Shown here one piece after another: positions 34,375 to 43,320 of a stretch of DNA of 64,000 nt. This DNA is from Actinoplanes sichuanensis (lineage in GTDB: Bacteria; Actinomycetota; Actinomycetes; Mycobacteriales; Micromonosporaceae). The stretch spans positions 7,006,001-7,070,000 of the forward strand of contig NZ_AP028461.1 in NCBI RefSeq assembly GCF_033097365.1, written 5' to 3'. The notes beneath the pieces were generated by a model that was given only the letters and a program-made list of their open reading frames with translations, was not told where the DNA came from and ran no database searches. Numbering within the stretch: the first letter of the stretch is position 1; each line of letters opens with the position of its first letter. The translations under genes and the position numbers were made by a program.

Positions 34375-35901
34375 GTGATCGGGAGCGGATCGATACGGCA
34401 CGACCCGGTGCTCGCCGTGGCGACAGCGTGGACCCTTCTCGGGACCGCGCTGTTGTTCATCCTCAGCGGGCATTCGGACACTCAGGTCGATGTCTTCTGG
34501 ACTTTCCAGGTGCCACTGGACGTGCTGCTCGCGTACTCCTCGTGGCGGGTCTTCCGGATCGCCACCGGCGCCATCCGCCGATTCTGGCGGCTCATGACCA
34601 TCGCCGGCATCCTGTTCACGACCGGCGACACCGTACAGACCCTGACCTCCTACTGGGAGCAGGGCCAGTGGTCGACGGCCGGCGGCACGTTCCAGTCGAC
34701 CTGCTTCGGGATCGGGATCACCCTCATCGTGATCGGGATGTTGATCCACCCGCATTCCGGGCGCAGCGGCAAGGAACGGCTCGCGTTCTGGCTCGACTCG
34801 GCCACCGTGCTGGTCGGCGGCGCCGTCGTGGCCTGGTGCTTCGCCATCAACAACGAGGACCGCGAGACCAACCTGATCGGTGCGCTGTTCGGCGCCGCCC
34901 TCGTGCTCACCTCGGCGTTCGCCGCGGTCAAGATGATCCTCAGCGGCAACGCGCCGATGCACCGCAACGCGGCCGTCCCGCTGATCCTCGCGGCCGTCGT
35001 CAACGCGGCCGGCCTGTTCGTCGCCCCCGAGGCGGAAGGATCAATGCCGGCCTACGCGTACGCCATCCGGTTCCTGCCGTCGCTGTTCATCGCCGTCGGC
35101 CCCCGGGTCCAGGAGATCATCGCGCAGTTCGACCAGTACGCGTTCGGCTCGCGGCGGCGCAAACCGTACAGCCTGCTGCCGTACGGCTCGATCCTGATCG
35201 TCTTCTCCGTCATGATCATCATGCTGTCGCAGAACGAGAACAAGGACGCCCGCCTGTGGGGCACCGTCGGCGGCCTCGGCGTCATCGTCAGCCTCGTGGT
35301 GGCCCGCCAACTGCTCGCCTTCCACGACAACAAGACCCTCATCGGCCAACTCGACAGCACGCTGCACGAGCTGCGGGAACACGAGACCAGGCTGCGGCGG
35401 CAGGCACTCTTCGACGACCTGACCGGGCTCGCCAACCGCACCCACTTCCGCGAGGAGGTCGACGCCACCCTCGCCGACGCCGAACCGGGCAGCGTGTCGG
35501 TGCTGCTCATCGACCTGGACGGATTCAAGGGTGTGAACGACACGCTCGGCCACGCGGCCGGCGACGCCCTGCTGGCCGGAGTCGCCGAGAAGATGCGCGC
35601 CTCGGTCCGCGCCGAGGACCTGCCGGCCCGGCTCGGCGGCGACGAGTTCGCCGTACTGCTGCGCGACTGCGACGCCCGCGACGCCGAACGCACCGCCCAG
35701 CGGATCCTGCAGGCGATGACCGAACCGATCATGATCGACGGCGCTCCGGTCTGCGCCAACGCCAGCATCGGCGTGGCCAGCTCGGAGGAGGGCGACGACC
35801 TGCGGACCCTGCTGCACGCCGCGGACACCGCGATGTACGCGGCCAAGCACGACGGCAAGGGCACCTGGATGCGCTACGACCACAGCATGCTGGCGGCCTG
35901 A
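34375..35901 (+). CDS. multi-pass membrane diguanylate cyclase
   Basis: 508 residues: eight to ten membrane helices in the first 320 residues, a short coiled linker (LIGQLDSTLHELREHETRLRRQALFDDLTGL), then a GGDEF domain with intact GGDEF (421-425) and an RAED I-site (412-415) five residues before it. This predicts an active cyclase with product inhibition. GTG start; TAGTCT (34365-34370) is four bases upstream. Confidence 0.9.
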   Translation: MIGSGSIRHDPVLAVATAWTLLGTALLFILSGHSDTQVDVFWTFQVPLDVLLAYSSWRVFRIATGAIRRFWRLMTIAGILFTTGDTVQTLTSYWEQGQWSTAGGTFQSTCFGIGITLIVIGMLIHPHSGRSGKERLAFWLDSATVLVGGAVVAWCFAINNEDRETNLIGALFGAALVLTSAFAAVKMILSGNAPMHRNAAVPLILAAVVNAAGLFVAPEAEGSMPAYAYAIRFLPSLFIAVGPRVQEIIAQFDQYAFGSRRRKPYSLLPYGSILIVFSVMIIMLSQNENKDARLWGTVGGLGVIVSLVVARQLLAFHDNKTLIGQLDSTLHELREHETRLRRQALFDDLTGLANRTHFREEVDATLADAEPGSVSVLLIDLDGFKGVNDTLGHAAGDALLAGVAEKMRASVRAEDLPARLGGDEFAVLLRDCDARDAERTAQRILQAMTEPIMIDGAPVCANASIGVASSEEGDDLRTLLHAADTAMYAAKHDGKGTWMRYDHSMLAA

Positions 35902-35933
35902 CACATTCTTCATGATCAGTCGTTGCTGTCGAC

Positions 35934-36917
35934 GTGAGTTTCTCGTTCCGGCACGGCGACGTCGCCGTGCACATCACCGTCGACCCGGCGGACGGCCCGA
36001 GCGCCTACCGCCCACCGGGCGGCTCATCCGGTGGCGAGACGATCCTCTACCCGCCGGCCCACGCCGATCTGGTCCTGCCGGTCAACGATCCCGGCGACGT
36101 CGAACTCCACTACCGGGCCGGGCTCGGCAGCTGGCGCTCCGGCCCCGGCGACGGCGAGTTCAGCCGGTACGCGGGCATCCCGTACGGCCTGCTCGGTCGC
36201 CACCTGGTGATGTTCCTGTGCACCGAGGCGTTCCGCTGCCGCACCCGCACGATCACCCTGCACCCGCACCGGGTCTACGCATTCCTGGCCGCGCTCGGCT
36301 CCCTCTCCGAACAGTCGGTGCGCGGCGGCTGGTTCACCGAACTCGAAGGCCAGTTTCAGCGCATCCTCCGGCACGGCTGGGTCGCCGAACAGCCGGGCAG
36401 CACCGGAGCCCTCGTCGCCGGCCGCGGTCGACCCGGCCACGGCCTGCTCGACTCCACCTCGGACCGGCCGCCGGTGGTCACCCTGGACGCCGAGTTCGCC
36501 AAGTCGGCGCTGCGCTGGATCCCGCTCGACGGGGACGTGGTCCGGGTCCTCGGGCGGCATTCGTGCACGGCGCTCGATGTCTATGCCTGGCTCACCTACA
36601 TCGGCACCTACCTCGACGAAGCCCGACATTTCACCTGGGAGTCCGTACACGCCAGGTTCTTCGCCTCGACCGGGTCGGCCGCCGCACGCACCACCTCATC
36701 CGCCGCCTCGGCCGCCAGGTCATCCGCCGTTTCGGTCGGCGCCTCACCCGCCGCCTCAGTCGCCGTCTCGGCCGGCGCCTCACCCGCCGTCTCGGTCGGC
36801 GGGGATCCGGCGGCCTTCCGGCCGGTTTTCGAGACCTGCCTCGAGGAGATCCGCAAGGTCACCGCGATCCCGCCGGTCACCGTGGACGCCTCCGGCGTCG
36901 AGATCCACCGCACTTGA
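35934..36917 (+). CDS. RepA-like plasmid replication initiator family protein, orphan
   Basis: 327 residues. Two regions resemble the plasmid RepA_C family: residues 75-122 (SRYAGIPYGLLGRHLVMFL, then TITLHPHRVYAFLAALG) and 182-250 (VTLDAEFAKSALRWIPLD, RHSCTALDVYAWLTYIG, TWESVHARFF), the winged-helix pattern of these initiators. Residues 250-292 are an Ala/Ser/Val repeat insertion encoded by two 36-base units. There is no parA, mobilisation gene or typical origin beside it; lexA follows convergently. GTG start at 35934. The overlapping larger frame starting at 35912 is a shadow. Confidence 0.65.
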   Translation: MSFSFRHGDVAVHITVDPADGPSAYRPPGGSSGGETILYPPAHADLVLPVNDPGDVELHYRAGLGSWRSGPGDGEFSRYAGIPYGLLGRHLVMFLCTEAFRCRTRTITLHPHRVYAFLAALGSLSEQSVRGGWFTELEGQFQRILRHGWVAEQPGSTGALVAGRGRPGHGLLDSTSDRPPVVTLDAEFAKSALRWIPLDGDVVRVLGRHSCTALDVYAWLTYIGTYLDEARHFTWESVHARFFASTGSAAARTTSSAASAARSSAVSVGASPAASVAVSAGASPAVSVGGDPAAFRPVFETCLEEIRKVTAIPPVTVDASGVEIHRT

Positions 36918-37141
36918 CCCCCATTCGGTACGGCCACGAAGAGCACCGTTCCCTACGCCGCGACGCGGTCCGGGCACCGGACCGAAACGCGACCGCCGGG
37001 CTGATCCGGTGGTACCGCGTTTCGCCGTCCCGGGTCGCCGTCTCGACTCCCGGGCCGCCGCTTCGCCGTCCCCGGCCGTCGTCTCGCTTCCCGGTCGCCG
37101 TCTCGGCCTCCGGGGCTGCAGTCTCGGCCTCCCGGGTCGTT
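36918..37141. repeat. degenerate short repeats between the RepA-like gene and lexA
   Basis: The last half of this 224-base gap carries about six degenerate copies of a TCGCCGTCTCGnnTCCCGG-like unit (37018-37137), related in sequence to the repeat inside the RepA-like gene. No gene seen. They could be iterons or decayed coding repeat. Confidence 0.5.
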
Positions 37142-37777
37142 TCAGAGGCGGCGGAAGACGCTCACCACCTTGCCGAGGATCACCGCGTCGTCGGCTGGGA
37201 TCGGCTGGTAGGCCGGGTTTCGCGGGAGCAGCTCGGTGTGGCCGTCGCGCCGGCGGAAGACCTTGACGGTCGCCTCGTCGCCGATCATCGCGGCGACGAT
37301 CTCACCGTTCTCGGCGACCGGCTGCCGGCGGATCACCACCACGTCGCCGTCGCAGATCGCGGCGTCGATCATCGAGTCGCCCTTGACGTTGAGGGCGAAC
37401 AGCGTGCCCCCGCCGACCATCGCGGCCGACACCGTCAGATGATCCTCGACGTGCTCCTCGGCCAGGATCGGCGCACCGGCGGCGATGGCGCCGAGCAGCG
37501 GAATCCGCACCACCCGTGGATCGGCCTCGGCCGGCACCGGTCGGCACAGCTCGACGGCCCGGGAGTTGTTGGGCTGTCGCCGGATCAGGCCGTGTTTCTC
37601 CAGGACGCCGAGCTGGTAGGAAACGGACGACGGCGAGACCAGACCGACGGCCGCGCCGATCTCCCGAACCGTCGGTGGATAGCCACGCTCACGCACCCAA
37701 TCCTCGATCACCGCGAGGATGCGCAGCTGGCGGGCGGTCAGAGGCGGACGGGAATCTGCACCGCTGTCGATGCTCAT
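37142..37777 (-). CDS. lexA: LexA-type SOS repressor
   Basis: 211 residues. N-terminal winged helix (LTARQLRILAVIEDWVRERGYPPTVREIGAAVGLVSPSSVSYQLGVLEKHGLIRR); self-cleavage site Ala100-Gly101; catalytic Ser135 (KGDSMIDA) and Lys172 (ATVKVF). It controls the DNA damage response. TAAGGT (minus strand, 37784-37789) is six bases before the ATG, implying a leaderless message. No canonical actinobacterial SOS box is seen upstream, so it may be a second, divergent LexA. Confidence 0.92.
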   Translation of the reverse strand: MSIDSGADSRPPLTARQLRILAVIEDWVRERGYPPTVREIGAAVGLVSPSSVSYQLGVLEKHGLIRRQPNNSRAVELCRPVPAEADPRVVRIPLLGAIAAGAPILAEEHVEDHLTVSAAMVGGGTLFALNVKGDSMIDAAICDGDVVVIRRQPVAENGEIVAAMIGDEATVKVFRRRDGHTELLPRNPAYQPIPADDAVILGKVVSVFRRL

Positions 37778-37795
37778 GCGCGCACCTTACCCCAT

Positions 37796-37817
37796 GATTA
37801 GATCAGATGTACTAATC
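37796..37817. promoter_or_regulatory. inverted repeat upstream of lexA
   Basis: GATTAG (37796-37801) and CTAATC (37812-37817) form an inverted repeat with a 10-base spacer in the -10 to -35 region of lexA. It does not resemble the GAAC-N4-GTTC box. Confidence 0.4.
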
Positions 37818-37902
37818 GTGACCGGAAACCGCACGTTCGGAGGACACCGGGCCCGACCCGACGACCGATGCCGTCCGGCCCGCGAATCGCCAAGATCGTC
37901 CG

Positions 37903-38409
37903 GTGCCGACAATCTGGGAGTACGCGAACCAGGTCGCGGCGGGTGACACCGGTTCCTGGCTGGCCGCCACCCGGCGCGCCGCCATCCTGCTCGCGCCGAC
38001 ACATCCGGTGATCACCCTGCCCAGACGGGTACCGGTACACCAGGTCCTGGTGCAGACGACCTCGCTGGTCGTCTACGGCCGCACCTTCGGCACCCGGGCC
38101 CGCGGCCACGTCGTCTCCGGCCCGGAACTGGCCGCCTGGGTCACCGACCACGCCCTGCCCGGCCCGAACGCCGCACCCGGCAACATCGCGGCCGCGGTCC
38201 GCCGGCTACTCGACACGGTGGCCGGGATGCTGCGGGCCGCCGGCCACCAGGTCCCCGATCCGGGACACCGTTCGCTGCACCGGCACTCCACCGACCCGGT
38301 GATCCAGCAGTGGCACGACCTGACCGACGTCGACGAAGCCTTCCCCGGCCCGCTGCTCTGCCTGGGTGTGGCCGCCATGTCGGACACCTTCGGCCCGGCC
38401 ATCGTCTGA
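37903..38409 (+). CDS. hypothetical protein
   Basis: 168 residues from GTG 37903, His/Arg/Ala-rich, no signal peptide or clear membrane helix. Motifs such as LLAPTHPVITLPRRVPVHQVLVQTTSLVVYG do not match a family I know. It is divergent from lexA and could share its control region. Confidence 0.65.
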   Translation: MPTIWEYANQVAAGDTGSWLAATRRAAILLAPTHPVITLPRRVPVHQVLVQTTSLVVYGRTFGTRARGHVVSGPELAAWVTDHALPGPNAAPGNIAAAVRRLLDTVAGMLRAAGHQVPDPGHRSLHRHSTDPVIQQWHDLTDVDEAFPGPLLCLGVAAMSDTFGPAIV

Positions 38410-38414
38410 CCGGT

Positions 38415-38678
38415 TCAGGGCGCTCGGTGGAAGCCCGCCGCCTTCGCCTCCGCCTCGGTGCAGAAGTAGGCGTTCGAGAAGAGGTTGACCGAGTAGTCAC
38501 CATCGCCGGGCAGCCAGTAGTTGTAGGCGGACGCGAAGGTGGTGCCGACGATCGGCGGCCCGCCGCATTTCACGTGGTAGACGGGGTAACGGGCGTACGC
38601 GGAGAGGCCCGGGACGAAGTACGCGACCGCATAGGCCGTGAGCAGCCCCACCGGGATCCACCACAGACGCGACCTCAT
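38415..38678 (-). CDS. small membrane-anchored or secreted protein
   Basis: 87 residues: one N-terminal membrane helix (LWWIPVGLLTAYAVAYFV) and an exported tail with two Cys (HVKCGGPP, AYFCTEAEAKAAGF). The FCTEAEAKAAG ending resembles the small cysteine motifs in actinobacterial wall or DNase-associated proteins. Role unknown. It converges with the previous gene. Confidence 0.65.
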   Translation of the reverse strand: MRSRLWWIPVGLLTAYAVAYFVPGLSAYARYPVYHVKCGGPPIVGTTFASAYNYWLPGDGDYSVNLFSNAYFCTEAEAKAAGFHRAP

Positions 38679-38792
38679 ACCGGACTCCCCGTTCACCAAT
38701 CGATAGATGCAGCCGAATCTAATCGCGTACCGCCACGTCTCCGGCCGATTCGGGGATCGGCCCGGTTGGATGTCGCCGATTAGCATGGGCCG

Positions 38793-40358
38793 ATGCTCTC
38801 CGCGGGAGTCGTGCTGCACGGCCGTTACCAGCTCACCGAGCCGATCGCCGCGGGCGGGATGGGTGAGGTGTGGCGGGCCGAGGACCTGCTGCTGCATCGG
38901 GAGATCGCGGTCAAGGTGCTGCTGCCGGCGTTGATGTCGGACCGGCAGTTCGTCGCCCGGTTCCGGGCCGAGGCACGGATGATGGCCGCGCTGAGGCATC
39001 CCGGCATCGCGCCCATCCACGACTACGGCGAGAACGCGGCGGTCGGGCCGTACCGGTTCGACTACCTGGTGATGGAGTACATCGACGGCACGCCCCTGTC
39101 GACGCGGATCCAGGAGGCCGGGCGGCTCGACGTGGCTGACACGATGGCCGTCGTCGCCCAGGTCGCGGACGCGTTGCAGGCCGCCCACGACGCCGGGATC
39201 GTGCACCGGGACGTCAAACCCAACAATCTGCTGCTGCGGCCCGGTGGCGACGTCGTGCTGGTCGACTTCGGGGTGGCCCGCTCGGACGGGATGACCGGGC
39301 TCACCGGCACCGGCGCGGTCATCGGAACGGTCCACTACATGGCGCCGGAACAGGCCGAGGGACGGCCGGTGTCGGCGGCGACCGACGTGTACTCGCTGGG
39401 TGCGGTCGCGTTCACGTGCCTGGCCGGGCGGCCGCCGTATCTCGGTGACACTCCGCTCGCGGTCCTGGCCCAACTGGTGCACGGGCAGCCGGCGGTGCTG
39501 CCGTCCGACGTACCCGCCGAAGCCGCCGCCCTGGTCTCGCGGGCGATGGCCAAGGACCCGGCCGAACGGTTCGCCGGCGCCTCGGATCTGGCCGCGGCCG
39601 CCCGAACGATCGCGGCTCCCGCCCCCACCTCGCCCTCGCCCTCGCCCTCGCCCTCGCCCTCGCCCTCGCCCTCGCCCTCGCCCTCGCCCTCGCCCTCGCC
39701 CTCGCCCTCGCCCTCGCCCTCGCCGGATTCTGTCGTCGGTGCCGCCCGGGCCGTGGTGAATCCGGGTGCGTCTGCCGAGATCGCCGCACCGGCGGCCGGG
39801 AGTGGACGTTGGAGGATCGTGACGCTTGCCGCGGCACTCGCGGTTCTGCTGGCCGGCGCCGGGGCCTGGGGCGGTCGGCTACTCGACGACGGCAAACCCG
39901 ACGCCGCGCAGAGCCCGGCCTCGATGGGCAGGGAGGAACCGTCGGCCACGGCCGGCGTCTCCTCGTCTCCCCGGTCCGTCCCGAGCGTGACCACGGCGCG
40001 CGACCACACCCCGGTCGAGATCTGCAACGCCTACGGCAGTGGTTACCGGGTGGTCGATTCCCGGAAGCTGAAGACCTCCCGTGGCGTGCTGAAGGGTGTC
40101 TTCCACCTGCTCTACTCAGACGTCGACGGCTCGCACTGCGCGGTCACGATGGAGGAGAAAGGGCAGGGCAAGGACGTCGTGGCGTCGGTCGCCGTGCATA
40201 TCGAGAGCGATATGAATCTCGTCAACGACGACAACGGCGGAACCTTCGCCGTGATGGTCAGCGGGAAGAACGGCGCGTGCGTCCGGTGGAGCGCCTGGGT
40301 CGGCCCGCCCCGCGACGAGATCTTCATCGCGAGCAAAGCCGACCACTGCGGGCCGTGA
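38793..40358 (+). CDS. membrane Ser/Thr protein kinase with Ser-Pro repeat linker
   Basis: 521 residues. Kinase domain 11-270: GGMGEVWRAE loop, Lys41 (IAVKVL), Asp140 (HRDVKPNN), DFG 158-160, APE motif. A juxtamembrane linker holds about 16 consecutive Ser-Pro pairs, then a membrane helix (IVTLAAALAVLLAGAGAWGG) and an exported domain with four Cys (EICN, HCAV, ACVR, HCGP), a probable sensor. Not PknG-like (no rubredoxin or TPR). TAGCAT (38781-38786) is six bases before ATG: leaderless. Confidence 0.92.
   Translation: MLSAGVVLHGRYQLTEPIAAGGMGEVWRAEDLLLHREIAVKVLLPALMSDRQFVARFRAEARMMAALRHPGIAPIHDYGENAAVGPYRFDYLVMEYIDGTPLSTRIQEAGRLDVADTMAVVAQVADALQAAHDAGIVHRDVKPNNLLLRPGGDVVLVDFGVARSDGMTGLTGTGAVIGTVHYMAPEQAEGRPVSAATDVYSLGAVAFTCLAGRPPYLGDTPLAVLAQLVHGQPAVLPSDVPAEAAALVSRAMAKDPAERFAGASDLAAAARTIAAPAPTSPSPSPSPSPSPSPSPSPSPSPSPSPSPSPSPDSVVGAARAVVNPGASAEIAAPAAGSGRWRIVTLAAALAVLLAGAGAWGGRLLDDGKPDAAQSPASMGREEPSATAGVSSSPRSVPSVTTARDHTPVEICNAYGSGYRVVDSRKLKTSRGVLKGVFHLLYSDVDGSHCAVTMEEKGQGKDVVASVAVHIESDMNLVNDDNGGTFAVMVSGKNGACVRWSAWVGPPRDEIFIASKADHCGP
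39631..39724 (+). repeat. perfect hexanucleotide repeat (CGCCCT)15 in the kinase gene
   Basis: Fifteen uninterrupted CGCCCT units (39631-39720) plus four bases encode alternating Ser-Pro. Unit length six preserves frame on gain or loss, so linker length could vary between strains. Confidence 0.95.
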
Positions 40359-40382
40359 GGGGAGCGTCTCTATGCTTCCGGC

Positions 40383-40832
40383 ATGACACGGTTCACCGGG
40401 ATCGACGATCTGCTCGGGCGCGACGAGCTCGGCACGAGCGGCTGGCACACCGTCGACCAGGCGCGGATCGATCAGTTCGCCGAGGTCACCGGTGACCGGC
40501 AGTGGATCCATGTGGACCCGGCCCGGGCCGCGGCCGAGGGACCGTTCGGCGGCACGATCGCGCACGGGGCGCTCACGTTGTCGTTGTGCGTCACGTTCCT
40601 GACCGAGGTTCTGGAGGTCGACGGGGTGACATTCGTCGTCAACGGCGGCTTCGACAAGGTGCGGTTCCAGGCGCCGGTGCGAGCCGGGTCGCGGCTGCGT
40701 GGTGTGGTGCGGTTGCTGGAGTCACGTCCGCTCGGGTCGGGGGCGCGGATCGTCGTGCGTACCCGGGCCGAGATCGAGGGCGAACGGCGACCGGCCTGTG
40801 TGGCCGATCAGGTGCTCGCCCTCTACGCCTGA
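40383..40832 (+). CDS. MaoC-family (R)-specific enoyl-CoA hydratase
   Basis: 149 residues, single hotdog domain with the hydratase motif FAEVTGDRQWIHVDPARA (Asp/His pair) and PFGGTIAHGALTLSL. It resembles actinobacterial MaoC dehydratases acting on short enoyl-CoAs. TATGCT (40371-40376) is six bases before the ATG: leaderless. It overlaps the next gene tail to tail by 10 bases. Confidence 0.88.
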   Translation: MTRFTGIDDLLGRDELGTSGWHTVDQARIDQFAEVTGDRQWIHVDPARAAAEGPFGGTIAHGALTLSLCVTFLTEVLEVDGVTFVVNGGFDKVRFQAPVRAGSRLRGVVRLLESRPLGSGARIVVRTRAEIEGERRPACVADQVLALYA

Positions 40833-41386
40833 GCCTGCAGCGGCCCGATCCGCAGGGCCTTCATGGTGATGCCCGGGCCGTCGGCTTCGGGGAGTTCGGC
40901 CACGTCGGCGGCGGTGCCGGTGGAGTCGGCGTCGACGATGAACTGGAACGCCACGCCGGTGCCGCATCCCTTACGGCCCGCGGCGCAGGTGTCCCACTGG
41001 AGACTGGACGACGCGGTGGCGCCCGGCTCGAGGACGATCGCCGGGCCGGCCGTACCGATCTCGGTCGTCGGCACCCGGACCACCTCGCCGGGCGGGGTGA
41101 CCAGGGCGACGTCGGCCCAGCCCGGAATCCGGCAGGCGTGATCGGCGGTGTTGGTGAGGCTGAGCACCGCCTCCCGCACCCGGTCGCCGCCGTGCCCGGT
41201 GACGGTGCCGGACAGGTCGTCGGTGAGGCAGGCGGGACTGGGCGCGGCGGGGAGCATGGCACCCGCGGACGCCTCGGTGGCCCGGCCGCCCCCGACGAGG
41301 GCGACGGCGACGCCCGTGACGAGCAGGGCCGGAGTGAGGGCCATGAACGTCCGGAGGGCGATGGAGCGCGGGTTGTTCCGTGTCAT
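40823..41386 (-). CDS. secreted DUF4232-like protein
   Basis: 187 residues: an Arg-containing leader with a hydrophobic stretch (FMALTPALLVTGVAVALVGG), then a beta-sandwich-like domain with two Cys pairs (CLTDDLSGTV, ACRIPGWADVAL, TCAAGRKGCG) and EPGATASSSLQW, typical of DUF4232 exported proteins. Function unknown. The longer upstream frame is a shadow. Confidence 0.75.
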   Translation of the reverse strand: MTRNNPRSIALRTFMALTPALLVTGVAVALVGGGRATEASAGAMLPAAPSPACLTDDLSGTVTGHGGDRVREAVLSLTNTADHACRIPGWADVALVTPPGEVVRVPTTEIGTAGPAIVLEPGATASSSLQWDTCAAGRKGCGTGVAFQFIVDADSTGTAADVAELPEADGPGITMKALRIGPLQAQA

Positions 41387-41544
41387 GGCGGCTACTCTTC
41401 CGCCACTCTCCGCCACAAAATCAACTACGGCCCACGCCTGGCACGAAGCCGGTACCGACCGCTCCTCCCCACCCGCGACGTGTGCCGTTTGTGGTCGCGC
41501 CACGGGTGGGTGCGGGGTGGGGTGGGCTCTGGGCTTGGAGAGGC

Positions 41545-42771
41545 TCAGGGCTGCGACTCGGTGACCAGTTCGGGCACGGCGGGCGTACGGCGTACCGAAG
41601 GGGAGAGGGTTGCCGCGATCGCGGCGATGAGCATGATCGCGGAGAGGGACCACAACGAACCTGTTGTTCCGAACGCGGTCAGCATCAGGCCGCCGGTCAG
41701 CGAGGCGATCGGCATCACGCCCCAGGTGAGGGTGCCGGCGGCGCTCATCACGCGGCCCAGCAGCTCGTTGGGCACCACTACGCCGGCGTAGGTGAAGATC
41801 ACTACGTTCCATAGGGGGCCGACGAAGGCGGTCAGTGCGCCCACTACGCCGATCTGCCATGGGGCCGTGGTCAGTAGGAACAGGGGTAGCAGTACGGCCC
41901 ACACCCAGTTGACGCCGACCAGCGCGCCCCGGAACGACACCATCCGGTGCAGGCGGCTCGCCGCGAACGCGCCCAGCAGGCCGCCCGCGCTGTAGAGGCC
42001 GAGCATCAGGCCGATGTCGGAGGCGGTGCCGCCCTGCCGGCCGGCCAGGTCCACCAGTACCAGGATCAGGGCCTGGAAGACGAAGTTGCTCACCGCGATC
42101 AGCAGTAGTGAGACGCGGATCAGAGGGTTGTGCCAGACGTACCGCAAGCCGGTGACCGCGGCCCGCCACAGTGGTTCGGCCGGCCCCTCCGCGGGCTTCT
42201 GCAGGTCACGACGCAGGAACAGCAGCGCGGCGGCGGCGATCAGGTAGGAGATGCCGTCGACCAGGAACGGGGCCGCCCGGTCCAGGCCGAACAGGGCTCC
42301 GCCGATCGGAGGGCCGGCCAGGGTCGCGCCGCGGCTGCGGGCCTCGTCCGCGGCGATCGCGGTGGCCAACTGGTCCGGTGGGACGACCATCGGCAGGGCC
42401 GCGTCTTGGGCCAGTCCGAAGAAGACGAAACACAGGCCCTGGAGGAACGTGACCACACACAGCTGGGCGATCGTGAACACGCCGGACCAGATCGCCAGTG
42501 GGACGCTCAGCAGGGCTATGCCCGCCACGATCTCGCTGATCAGCAGGATCAGACGGCGGTTCCAGCGGTCGACCAGCGGGCCGGCCGGGAGGTTCGCGAT
42601 CAGGTGGGGCAGGGTTCCGGCCGCGCCGACCAGGCCCGCGTCCAGTGGGGAACCGGTGGTCGACAGGACCAACAGCGGGGTGGCCGTGCTGCTGATCGCG
42701 GCACCCAGGCTGGAGATCACCTGGCCGCTCCAGAGCAGGGTGAAGTCGCGGTTGCGCCAGAGCGGGGTCAT
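41545..42771 (-). CDS. MFS exporter
   Basis: 408 residues with about twelve membrane helices; N-terminus TPLWRNRDFTLLWSGQVISSLGAAISS and PLVDRWNRR in loop 2-3 are typical of MFS_3 drug/metabolite efflux proteins next to macrolide-efflux families. Its ATG overlaps the stop of the ArsR regulator by four bases, so it is the regulator's likely target. Confidence 0.9.
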   Translation of the reverse strand: MTPLWRNRDFTLLWSGQVISSLGAAISSTATPLLVLSTTGSPLDAGLVGAAGTLPHLIANLPAGPLVDRWNRRLILLISEIVAGIALLSVPLAIWSGVFTIAQLCVVTFLQGLCFVFFGLAQDAALPMVVPPDQLATAIAADEARSRGATLAGPPIGGALFGLDRAAPFLVDGISYLIAAAALLFLRRDLQKPAEGPAEPLWRAAVTGLRYVWHNPLIRVSLLLIAVSNFVFQALILVLVDLAGRQGGTASDIGLMLGLYSAGGLLGAFAASRLHRMVSFRGALVGVNWVWAVLLPLFLLTTAPWQIGVVGALTAFVGPLWNVVIFTYAGVVVPNELLGRVMSAAGTLTWGVMPIASLTGGLMLTAFGTTGSLWSLSAIMLIAAIAATLSPSVRRTPAVPELVTESQP

Positions 42772-43316
42772 GACGGCGTGGGGAACGCGTTGAACAGGAC
42801 CGTGATCGGGCGGGCTCCGTCGGTGGCCTCGACCGGGTAGCGGTGCCAGCGGCTGATGAAGGCGACGTACTCCTCGGCGAACCGGGTCAGCTCCTCGGCG
42901 GTCAGTGACGTGCTGCTGAACGAGTGCATGGCGGCCTCGCCGAACTCGCCGAACGCGGTCCGGTCGGCCAGGTAGGTGTGCAGGTCGCGCTGGCCCTGGT
43001 CCATCCACTGCTGTCCGATCGCGTCGGCGGCCGCGGAGACCGTCGGGTCGTCCGAGTCGTACGGCAGGCGCAGGTCCAGGGCGATCGCCTTCCAGTAGCG
43101 GCGGCGGCCTGCGGAGCGGTCGGTGTCCTCCTCGACGAAACCGAAGCGTTCCAGTTGGCGGAGGTGGTAGCTGGCGGCACCTCGGTCGACGGTGAAGCGG
43201 GTGGCCAGGTCGGCTGAGGTGGCTGGTCCGAAACGGTTCAGGTGGGTGAACATCTGCTGCCTCAGCGGGTGGGCCAGTGCCTTCAGCGAGTCGATGTCCG
43301 TCAGGTTGCGGCGCAT
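42768..43316 (-). CDS. ArsR-family regulator of the MFS exporter
   Basis: 182 residues: winged helix (LKALAHPLRQQMFTHLNRFGPATSADLATRFTVDRGAASYHLRQLERFGFVEE) plus a C-terminal helical region. Lacks an obvious metal Cys motif, so a small-molecule ligand is more likely. It starts five bases downstream of a 30-base palindrome, presumably its own operator. Cotranscribed with the MFS gene. Confidence 0.88.
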   Translation of the reverse strand: MRRNLTDIDSLKALAHPLRQQMFTHLNRFGPATSADLATRFTVDRGAASYHLRQLERFGFVEEDTDRSAGRRRYWKAIALDLRLPYDSDDPTVSAAADAIGQQWMDQGQRDLHTYLADRTAFGEFGEAAMHSFSSTSLTAEELTRFAEEYVAFISRWHRYPVEATDGARPITVLFNAFPTPS

Positions 43317-43320
43317 GAGT

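Noticed and set aside
35912..37801. 629-codon open frame overlapping the RepA-like gene and lexA
   Set aside because: Arg/Pro/Gly-rich shadow in another frame; the RepA-like frame shows family motifs.
37826..37840. SOS box upstream of lexA (GAAAC-CGCAC-GTTCG)
   Set aside because: The half-sites are separated by five instead of four bases and the left one is degenerate.
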